Shown here one piece after another: positions 41,896 to 48,360 of a DNA stretch of 64,000 bases. A program made the position numbers and the translations under genes. The first letter of the stretch is position 1. Every line of letters starts with the position of its first letter. The DNA comes from Burkholderiales bacterium (GTDB lineage Bacteria; Pseudomonadota; Gammaproteobacteria; Burkholderiales; Burkholderiaceae_C), in NCBI GenBank assembly GCA_947446855.1, contig CANFIH010000003.1, forward strand, positions 1-64,000, in the 5' to 3' direction. The notes below the pieces were generated by a model. That model saw nothing but the letters and a program-made list of their open reading frames with translations, did no database searches and was not told the DNA's origin.

Positions 41896-41911
41896 GTACC
41901 AAACTTGGTAC
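41896..41911. promoter_or_regulatory. Palindromic operator of the toxin-antitoxin operon
   Basis: GTACCAAACTTGGTAC is a 16-bp near-perfect dyad with a 2-nt centre. On the minus strand it lies between TTGAAA and a TACCAT hexamer (16-nt spacer), so antitoxin binding would block the promoter, as known for HigA. Confidence 0.6.
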
Positions 41912-42051
41912 GTTTTTCAAATATGTTTCGGGTGATGAAAGCGATCCGCTTAGACGTCTGCTGTGGCATCCCGAGCCGCGCCTCTGGAGGACCGCTCGAC
42001 TCGGTCGCCGATGGCTGCAATGGGCACACGGTGGACGAAGGGGTGACCGCG

Positions 42052-42096
42052 TTGTCATCAATTCTTCATGGTCCTGCCACGAACGGGTCATGCAGT
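42052..42096 (+). promoter_or_regulatory. Candidate triple Pho box upstream of olsB
   Basis: TTGTCAT (42052), TCTTCAT (42063) and CTGCCAC (42074) keep the 11-bp period; 10 nt later is TGCAGT, a poor -10, and the first possible ATG is 18 nt beyond. The TTGTCATCAAT block is shared with the phnC promoter. Confidence 0.6.
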
Positions 42097-42114
42097 GTTT
42101 GGACAATTTCGGGC

Positions 42115-42936
42115 ATGAACACCATGAATGAACACACCTTGATCATGCGCGACAGCGTTGTTGCGCAGCCCCTTATTGCGACCCGCCCGGCCGCGCCCAA
42201 AGCACAGCCCGGCGGCATCGAAGTGTCCTGGGCCAAGCACCAGGACGAAGTGCGCGCGGCACAAAAATTGCGCTTTGACGTATTTGCCGGCGAGATGGGC
42301 GCGCGCCTGAACACGCCGGTTGCCGGTCACGATGTGGACCTGTTTGACAACTACTGCGAGCATCTGCTGGTGCGCGACCAGGCCACGCAACAGGTGATAG
42401 GCACCTACCGCGTGTTGACGCCGGTGCAGGCCAAGCGCGTGGGCAGCACCTACAGCGACACCGAGTTTGACCTGACCCGCCTGCGCATGCTGCGCGAGCG
42501 CATGGTGGAGCTGGGCCGCAGCTGCGTGCACCCGGAGCACCGGCACGGCGGCGTCATCATGGCGCTGTGGGGGGCGCTGGCCGAGTTCATGACACGCAAC
42601 CAGCTCGACACCATGATCGGCTGCGCCAGCATCCCCATGCTGCACAACGGTGTGGTCAGCGGCGATGTGGCGGCCAGCATCTGGCGCCAGTTGCAGGCCA
42701 CGCACCTGGCACCGATCGACTTCCATGTGCGCCCGCGCCTGCCGCTGCCGGTGGAGCGCCTGGACAGCACCTTGAATGTGGAGCCACCGGCGTTGATCAA
42801 GGGCTATCTGCGCCTGGGCGCCAAGGTGCTGGGCGCGCCGGCTTGGGACCCGGATTTCAACAGTGCCGACCTGCCCATGCTGATGCGCATTGCCGATCTG
42901 CCCTCGCGCTACCGCAAACACTTTCTGGGGGCCTGA
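42115..42936 (+). CDS. olsB: OlsB-like GNAT N-acyltransferase (ornithine lipid type)
   Basis: GNAT-fold acyltransferase of about 273 residues, in the family of OlsB, which transfers a 3-hydroxyacyl group from acyl carrier protein to the alpha-amino group of ornithine. Family stretches: AAQKLRFDVFAGEMGARLNT, LFDNYCEHLLVRDQATQQVI, GTYRVLTPVQAKRVGSTYSD, ELGRSCVHPEHRHGGVIMAL (acyl-carrier binding) and MIGCASIPMLHNGVVSGDV. ATG 42115 or 42124 could start; upstream is the Pho box, so the longer ORF is excluded. A PlcP-like phosphodiesterase follows with a one-base overlap. Confidence 0.8.
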   Translation: MNTMNEHTLIMRDSVVAQPLIATRPAAPKAQPGGIEVSWAKHQDEVRAAQKLRFDVFAGEMGARLNTPVAGHDVDLFDNYCEHLLVRDQATQQVIGTYRVLTPVQAKRVGSTYSDTEFDLTRLRMLRERMVELGRSCVHPEHRHGGVIMALWGALAEFMTRNQLDTMIGCASIPMLHNGVVSGDVAASIWRQLQATHLAPIDFHVRPRLPLPVERLDSTLNVEPPALIKGYLRLGAKVLGAPAWDPDFNSADLPMLMRIADLPSRYRKHFLGA

Positions 42937-43811
42937 TGCGCGCCGAGACCGGTGTTCTGGTCAGCGGCTTGCTGGGCGCTGCCGGAGAGCCCGGCGACGC
43001 ACAGGACGAGGATGCGCCCAAGATCCGCTACCGCGCGGTCTTCATCTCCGACATCCATCTGGGCACGGCAGGCTGTCAGGCCGAGGCCCTGCTGGACTTT
43101 TTGAAGCACCACTCCAGCGACTACCTGTATCTGGTGGGTGACATCGTGGATGGCTGGCAACTGCGCCGGCGCTGGTTCTGGCCGCAGGCGCACAACGACG
43201 TGGTGCAAAAGCTGCTGCGCCGCGCGCGCAAGGGCTGCCATGTGGTGTTTGTGCCGGGCAACCACGATGAGTTTGCACGCGGCTTTGTCGGCCACAAGTT
43301 TGGCGACATCACGGTGCAGCGCGATACCGTGCACACCACGGCGCAGGGCGTCTCGCTCTGGGTCACCCATGGCGACTACTTTGACGGCGTCATCCAGTGC
43401 GCCAAATGGCTGGCCTATGTGGGCGACAACGCCTATGAATTCACGCTCAAGCTCAACCGCAGCCTCAACAGCCTGCGCGCGCGCATGGGCCTGCCCTATT
43501 GGTCGCTCTCGCAGTACCTCAAGGGCAAGGTCAAGAGCGCGCTGAATTACGTCACCGACTTTGAAGTGGCCGTGGCCCGCGAGGCCAAGCACCGCGGCCA
43601 CGCCGGTGTGGTGTGCGGCCACATCCACCGCGCGGAAATGCGCGACATCCACGGCACGCTGTATTGCAATGACGGCGACTGGGTGGAAAGCCGCAGCGCC
43701 CTGGTGGAGCACCTGGACGGCCGGCTGGAGATTGTGTTCTGGGACGAACTGCTGGCTGCGCACTCTGCGCGCCAAGCCCAGGCCCTGCCGCTGCGGGAAT
43801 TGACCGCCTGA
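42936..43811 (+). CDS. PlcP-like metallophosphoesterase (UDP-diacylglucosamine hydrolase family)
   Basis: Calcineurin-like phosphoesterase of 291 residues. Metal ligands: FISDIHLGTAGCQAEALLDF, LVGDIVDGWQLRR, FVPGNHDEFARGF, VTHGDYFDGVIQ and VVCGHIHRAEMRD. The full pattern, including HNDVVQKLLRRARKG, is that of PlcP, a phospholipase C releasing diacylglycerol and phosphohead groups from phospholipid in phosphate-starved rhizobia and marine bacteria; LpxH-like enzymes of lipid A synthesis are in the same family. Overlap with a Pho-controlled olsB (TGATG) favours PlcP. The N-terminal 30 residues are a variable acidic extension. Confidence 0.8.
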   Translation: MRAETGVLVSGLLGAAGEPGDAQDEDAPKIRYRAVFISDIHLGTAGCQAEALLDFLKHHSSDYLYLVGDIVDGWQLRRRWFWPQAHNDVVQKLLRRARKGCHVVFVPGNHDEFARGFVGHKFGDITVQRDTVHTTAQGVSLWVTHGDYFDGVIQCAKWLAYVGDNAYEFTLKLNRSLNSLRARMGLPYWSLSQYLKGKVKSALNYVTDFEVAVAREAKHRGHAGVVCGHIHRAEMRDIHGTLYCNDGDWVESRSALVEHLDGRLEIVFWDELLAAHSARQAQALPLRELTA

Positions 43812-43941
43812 GGCGCGCTGCACTCGCAGTAGGCGGTGGGGGCCTCGTCAAGCCCCAGAAAGGCCTTGGCCACCAAGCTCTGGTTGGGGATGGTGCGCAG
43901 GCGGGCAGCTTCCAGCGTCGAGGTTGCTGGGCAGCGCTGCC

Positions 43942-44370
43942 TCAAACGCGCTGGCCTTGCGCGTTGACCACGGCTTCGCCGTCTTCCTTGCTAAAGGCCG
44001 CGCGCTGCGGATCGGGCAGGATGTCCAGCACCGCCTCGCTGGGGCGGCACAGCTTGGTACCCAGGGGTGTGACCACGACCGGACGGTTCATCAGAATGGG
44101 GTGCTGCACCACGAAGTCCAATAGTTCATCGTCGCTCCACTTCGCGTCGGCAAGGCCCAGCTCGGCATAGGGCGTGCCCTTTTCCCGCAGCAAGGCGCGT
44201 GCGCCAATACCCATGGCCGCGAGCAGTTGCTGCAACTGGACCTTGGTCGGCGGGGTCTTCAGGTATTCAATGACTTCCGGCTCGGCACCGCTGTTGCGGA
44301 TCAGGGCCAGGGTGTTGCGCGAAGTGCCGCAAGCGGGGTTGTGATAAATCGTGATGCTTGCCATGTTCAT
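43942..44370 (-). CDS. arsC: Glutaredoxin-dependent arsenate reductase
   Basis: Arsenate reductase of the glutaredoxin-linked (ArsC/Spx fold) type, 142 residues, reducing arsenate to arsenite for export. The active-site Cys is in ITIYHNPACGTSRNTLALIR; the arsenate-stabilising Arg region is FVVQHPILMNRPVVVTPLGT. The start overlaps the ACR3 stop (ATGA), so acr3-arsC is one operon. The 130 bp downstream, between this gene and plcP, hold nothing I can support. It is unrelated in fold to the other arsC at 24.2 kb. Confidence 0.93.
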   Translation of the reverse strand: MNMASITIYHNPACGTSRNTLALIRNSGAEPEVIEYLKTPPTKVQLQQLLAAMGIGARALLREKGTPYAELGLADAKWSDDELLDFVVQHPILMNRPVVVTPLGTKLCRPSEAVLDILPDPQRAAFSKEDGEAVVNAQGQRV

Positions 44371-45467
44371 GCGCCTCGGATGGTTTTGCTGGATTGCTGC
44401 ACGGCCGCGCCGCGTTCGTACCAGCCCTTGCTGTGGTTGACGATATAGACCACCAGCAGCATGACCGGCACCTCGATCAGCACGCCCACCACCGTGGCCA
44501 GCGCAGCGCCGGAGTTAAAGCCGAACAGGCTGATGGCAGCGGCCACGGCCAGCTCGAAAAAGTTGGAGGCGCCAATCAGCGCTGACGGACAGGCGACGCT
44601 GTGTTTCTCGCCCACTGCGCGGTTGAGTCCATAGGCCAGCGCCGAGTTGAAGAACACCTGGATCAGAATGGGCACGGCCAGCAGGGCTATCACCAGCGGC
44701 TGCTTCAGAATCGCCTCGCCCTGGAAGGCAAACAGCAGCACCAGCGTCGCCAGCAGCGCGGCAATCGACCAGGGGCCGATTTTGGCCATGGTGGCCTCAA
44801 ACGCCGCTGCGCCATTTTTCAGCAAGGCTTTGCGCAGCAGCTGCGCCAGGATCACCGGGATGACGATGTACAGCACCACGGACGTCAGCAGCGTGTCCCA
44901 GGGCACCACGATGGCCGAGATGCCCAGCAAAAAGCCCACCAGCGGCGCAAAGGCAATCACCATGATGCTGTCGTTCAGCGCCACCTGTGACAGCGTGAAC
45001 AGCGGGTCGCCGCCGGTCAGGCGGCTCCAGACAAACACCATGGCCGTGCAGGGTGCGGCGGCCAGCAGAATCAGGCCGGCGATGTAGCTGTCGAGCTGAT
45101 CGGCGGGCAGCAGCGGCGCGAACCAGTGGCGGATAAAAAGCCAGCCCAGCAGGGCCATGGAAAAGGGCTTGACCAGCCAGTTCACCACCAGCGTCACACC
45201 AATGCCTTTGACGTGCTTGCGCACCTCGCCCAAAGCGCCAAAGTCCACCTTCACCAGCATGGGGATCACCATCACCCAGATCAGCAGGCCCACCGGCAGA
45301 TTCACCTTGGCGTACTCCATGCCACCAATGGCCTGGAACACCGCCGGAAAGACTTGGCCCAGGGCGATGCCGGCGGCTATGCACAGCAGCACCCAGACCG
45401 TGAGGTAACGCTCGAAGACGCTCATGGGCGCAGCGGCAGCGGCTTTGACAAGGGACATTGGTTTCAT
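44367..45467 (-). CDS. acr3: ACR3-family arsenite efflux permease
   Basis: Ten-helix arsenite/proton antiporter of 366 residues. The essential Cys-containing helix LILLAAAPCTAMVFVWSRLT is present, as are FERYLTVWVLLCIAAGIALG at the start and GASNFFELAVAAAISLFGFN in the second half. Arsenate enters by phosphate transporters, so a location among pst and Pho genes makes biological sense. No arsR gene is seen here. A partially palindromic patch upstream may be the regulator site. Confidence 0.93.
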   Translation of the reverse strand: MKPMSLVKAAAAAPMSVFERYLTVWVLLCIAAGIALGQVFPAVFQAIGGMEYAKVNLPVGLLIWVMVIPMLVKVDFGALGEVRKHVKGIGVTLVVNWLVKPFSMALLGWLFIRHWFAPLLPADQLDSYIAGLILLAAAPCTAMVFVWSRLTGGDPLFTLSQVALNDSIMVIAFAPLVGFLLGISAIVVPWDTLLTSVVLYIVIPVILAQLLRKALLKNGAAAFEATMAKIGPWSIAALLATLVLLFAFQGEAILKQPLVIALLAVPILIQVFFNSALAYGLNRAVGEKHSVACPSALIGASNFFELAVAAAISLFGFNSGAALATVVGVLIEVPVMLLVVYIVNHSKGWYERGAAVQQSSKTIRGA

Positions 45468-45475
45468 GGTTCAAG

Positions 45476-45499
45476 GATACTTGAAGTGTTTGAAATATC
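45476..45499 (-). promoter_or_regulatory. Possible ArsR operator upstream of acr3
   Basis: Eight bases before the acr3 ATG begins an imperfect dyad whose ends are GATACTT and AAATATC, with TTGAAG and TTGAAA inside. AT-rich dyads with TTGAA words are typical of ArsR-type sites. Weak evidence only. Confidence 0.35.
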
Positions 45500-45576
45500 G
45501 CTGACCATCCCTGCATCTGAAGGGTGAGTTGAGCCCCGCGTTCCATTGCAGAGGCAGTGCCTTCCCCTCCAGGGGC

Positions 45577-45699
45577 TCAGGCCAGGTCGGGCAGCAGCAA
45601 GTCCAGTTCGGCGTGGCCTTCGGGCAGGCCCAGGCTGAACCAGCAGTCGTCAAACAGGGCGTCCAGCATGTTTTGCAGACTCAGGAATTTCCAGAACAT
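45577..45699 (-). CDS. Putative 40-aa phosphate-responsive peptide
   Basis: ATG 45699 begins a 40-residue ORF: MFWKFLSLQNMLDALFDDCW, then FSLGLPEGHAELDLLLPDLA. AAGGTG lies 6 nt upstream. The sequence is amphipathic and acidic, without a clear membrane helix. The ORF track buries it in the C-terminus of a longer shadow ORF. A triple Pho box with correct spacing to a -10-like element precedes it by about 50 nt, on the same strand, and nothing else on that strand could be its target before the acr3 gene. I do not recognise the peptide. The remaining part of the 45468-45824 gap shows only these elements. Confidence 0.5.
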   Translation of the reverse strand: MFWKFLSLQNMLDALFDDCWFSLGLPEGHAELDLLLPDLA

Positions 45700-45733
45700 G
45701 GTGCTCACCTTGTGAAGTGCTTCAATGCCCTCA

Positions 45734-45778
45734 ACGGTAAAGGCTTCCTGTGACAACCCGGCGACGGCTTGGTGACGC
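45734..45778 (-). promoter_or_regulatory. Candidate triple Pho box before the 40-aa ORF
   Basis: Minus strand heptamers GCGTCAC, CCGTCGC and TTGTCAC at an exact 11-bp period, then 10 nt, then TACCGT. It begins 47 nt after the ppx stop codon, so it cannot serve ppx. Confidence 0.6.
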
Positions 45779-45824
45779 TTTGAAGAAAAACGCGGGGGCC
45801 ATAGAGCCGTTGCCCAGGCCGGTT

Positions 45825-47333
45825 TCAGACGCCTGCGATGGCCAGTTTCCACGGCGTCTTTTCCCAGGCCAATACTTCTTCGCGCAACAGGTGTGCGGAC
45901 TGCGGATAGGCTAAGGCCCAACCCTCGCGGCAGTTCAGTTGCATGCGCGTGGCTCCTGGCTCCAGGGGGAGCAAGTTCACGCCCTGCGTGTCCGGGTCCT
46001 TGCGCGCATGACAGAGAATGACCGCCAGACGCAGGCACATCAACTGACAGACCCATTCCTGGTTGTCCAGTGCCGCGCCGAGCTTGCGCAATTTGCCGCG
46101 GTGGCCCAGCACCAGCAGGCTCAGGTTGTGCAGTTCCGATAACGAGAAGCCCATGGCATCGGCGTTGTCCAGTATGTAGGCACCGTGCTTGTGGTAGTCG
46201 CTGTGCGAGATACGGCTGCCGATTTCGTGCAGTTCGGCTGCCCATTGCAAGGTGCGCCATTCCCGTTGGTGATCGGGGTTCGCGCTGGATGTGGAAGCAC
46301 CGGACAGTTGGCGGTGCAGGGCGCATGCCACCTTGCCAACGCGCTGTCCGTGCACGGTGTCCACACCGAATTTTCTTGCCATGCGGTTGACGCTGTTGAC
46401 CCGCAAGTCACCCGCATACCCGTTGTCGCCCAGCAACTCGCAAATCAGCCCATGGCGCAGTCCACCGCTGGCCATGGCCATGGATTCGATGCGCAGCAAT
46501 TGGAACAGGGCGCGTATCACGCTCAAGCCGCCGCCAATGATGGGCGCGCGGTCTTCGCGCATGCCGGGGATGCGCAGGTTTGCAACCGACTGGGCCGCCA
46601 CCAGGCGCTCCAGCAACCAGTCCAAGCCTTCCTTGGTGATATGCCCGCTGGGCCAACCGGCCGCGACCAGCACATCACCCACGGCGCCCACCGTGCCGGC
46701 TGAGCCGTAAGCACTGTCCCAATGATCCGGGTGGTAGGCATCAAAGGCCTCATCCAGCACCGCCGTGGCGGCGACTTCGGCCATTTCAAACGCCTTGCGG
46801 GTGAACTGGCCATCGGGAAAGTAGCGCTTGGACCAGGCTATGCTGCCGACCCGAAAAGATTCCATGGTGGTGGGCTTGTGGCCTTGGCCCAGGATCAGCT
46901 CGGTCGAGCGTCCGCCAATGTCAATCACCAGACGGCGCTCATCGGACGCCGGCAGCATGTGTGCCACGCCCTGGTAGATCAAGCGCGCTTCCTCCCGGCC
47001 GGATATGACATCAATGGGGAAGCCCAGAATCTGGTCGGCACGCTGCAGGAATTCCGCACGGTTGCGCGCTTCGCGCAGCGTTTGGGTGGCCACGGCCCGC
47101 ACCTCGGATGGCTTGAAGCCGGCCAGGCGCTCGCCAAAGCGGGCCAGGCAGTCCCAGCCGGCCTGCATGGCCGCAGGCGTCAGATTGCGGTCTGCATCCA
47201 GGCCGCCACCCTGGCGCACGGTTTCTTTGATGTATTCGGTGCGCTGGAACTCGCCGTGGTCGATATGGCCTATTTCGAGGCGGAAGCTGTTGGACCCCAG
47301 GTCCACAGCGGCAAGACGATTTTCAGATGACAT
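45825..47333 (-). CDS. ppx: Exopolyphosphatase / pppGpp phosphatase
   Basis: Ppx/GppA-family enzyme of 502 residues that removes Pi from polyphosphate ends. The ASKHA phosphate motifs are visible: LAAVDLGSNSFRLEIGHIDH, RAVATQTLREARN, EEARLIYQGVAHML, VIDIGGRSTELILGQG and the C-terminal HD-like region GSRISHSDYHKHGAYILDNA. It starts at 47333 after a 23-bp gap from the arsC remnant. With ppk2 it makes up the polyphosphate turnover genes of the window; no Pho box is seen before it. Confidence 0.92.
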   Translation of the reverse strand: MSSENRLAAVDLGSNSFRLEIGHIDHGEFQRTEYIKETVRQGGGLDADRNLTPAAMQAGWDCLARFGERLAGFKPSEVRAVATQTLREARNRAEFLQRADQILGFPIDVISGREEARLIYQGVAHMLPASDERRLVIDIGGRSTELILGQGHKPTTMESFRVGSIAWSKRYFPDGQFTRKAFEMAEVAATAVLDEAFDAYHPDHWDSAYGSAGTVGAVGDVLVAAGWPSGHITKEGLDWLLERLVAAQSVANLRIPGMREDRAPIIGGGLSVIRALFQLLRIESMAMASGGLRHGLICELLGDNGYAGDLRVNSVNRMARKFGVDTVHGQRVGKVACALHRQLSGASTSSANPDHQREWRTLQWAAELHEIGSRISHSDYHKHGAYILDNADAMGFSLSELHNLSLLVLGHRGKLRKLGAALDNQEWVCQLMCLRLAVILCHARKDPDTQGVNLLPLEPGATRMQLNCREGWALAYPQSAHLLREEVLAWEKTPWKLAIAGV

Positions 47334-47355
47334 GTAGGGGTACCGAGAGAAGGCT

Positions 47356-47544
47356 TTAACTTTTGCCTATGCTTCCCACTGCGTGCTGGATGCTCATGCG
47401 GTCCAGTGCGTCGGTGGGGAAACTGCCGGCCGAATAGGCCTTGAAGCGGCCTTTGCCCAAGGCATTGGGTTGCGATTCAGCGATCAGGCTGCGCGCCGAG
47501 TTGCAGGTGCACAGGAACAGGACGTTATGTATTTTTTTATCCAT
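47356..47544 (-). pseudogene. arsC remnant with internal deletion
   Basis: A 62-codon ORF that matches the start of the 24.2-kb arsC (NVLFLCTCNSARSLIAESQ, GRFKAYSAGSFPT) and then jumps to its last residues (ALDRMSIQHAVGSIGKS). About 100 codons, including the catalytic Asp segment, are missing between the two parts. The frame is kept and a start codon with a weak ribosome site remains, so a peptide with an intact P-loop could still be made. Loss of the second half of the fold makes enzyme activity unlikely. Confidence 0.8.
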
Positions 47545-47694
47545 GAGTTACTCCGCGAAAACGACGGACTACTTTATGGCCACAAACCACCCGCTTGCAC
47601 AGGGGCAAGGGGGGTGTAGGCACCAGCAGGCAACTGCTCAGGCTGCCAACGCTGGAGACGCGGCAACACGGGCAGAAGCCGGGACGGCAAAGCT

Positions 47695-48285
47695 TCAGGC
47701 GGACTTGCTCGGGCGTCCGGTCTTCAGGCTGGGTACGGCACGCAAGGCGGCCAGAAAGCTCGCATCGCCCATGGCGGCCAGGGCCTTGATGCCGGCGCGA
47801 ATCAGCTCGGTCTTCTTGATGTGCGTGGCAAGTTTGCCGGCGCGCAGTTTCATCTCATCGAGCACCTGGTATTCGGTCTTGGGCATGGAGATGCTGTCGC
47901 GAACCATCTTGATCTTTTTTTCCTTTGCTGGTTTTGCAGCTGCCTTGGTGGTCGGCTTGGCGGCGGGTTTTGCTGCGGCCTTGTTCGCTGGCTTGGCTGC
48001 GGGTGCTGCGGCAGATTTGGCCGCCGGTTTGACGCTTGGCTTGGTGACCGATTTGGCGAGGGGTTTGGCAACGGACTTGGCAAGTGCCTTGGGTTTGGCC
48101 GCTGCGGCTTTCTTGTCAGCCGCGACAGCCGGCTTCTTGGCAGGTGCAGCGACCTTTTTCGCAACGGGCTTGGCCGCCGGTTTGCGCGCGGCCACAGGAG
48201 CTGCTGGGCTGGCTACAACGGGTGCCGGTGCGGCTGCGGGGGCTGCAGTGCTTGGGGTAGCTGCGGTGGTCATACTGTCTTGCAT
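47695..48285 (-). CDS. Histone H1-like Lys/Ala/Pro-rich protein with C-terminal RHH-like domain
   Basis: About 196 residues. Residues 1-125 are a low-complexity Ala/Lys/Pro region with repeated AAKP, KPAAK and KSV words, as in bacterial histone H1-like and AlgP-type proteins that bind DNA loosely. Residues about 128-175 (DSISMPKTEYQVLDEMKLRA, THIKKTELIRAGIKAL) look like a ribbon-helix-helix fold. AAAGGAG 7 nt before ATG 48285 sets the start. It is monocistronic, between ppx and the phosphatase operon. Role: probably nucleoid compaction or granule-associated DNA binding; inference. Confidence 0.78.
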   Translation of the reverse strand: MQDSMTTAATPSTAAPAAAPAPVVASPAAPVAARKPAAKPVAKKVAAPAKKPAVAADKKAAAAKPKALAKSVAKPLAKSVTKPSVKPAAKSAAAPAAKPANKAAAKPAAKPTTKAAAKPAKEKKIKMVRDSISMPKTEYQVLDEMKLRAGKLATHIKKTELIRAGIKALAAMGDASFLAALRAVPSLKTGRPSKSA

Positions 48286-48360
48286 ATTCGAACTCCTTTG
48301 AATGAAACGGTCTGTATAGTTTATATCGTTGTGCAAGTTGAAGGTGGACCAGGGCGCGCG

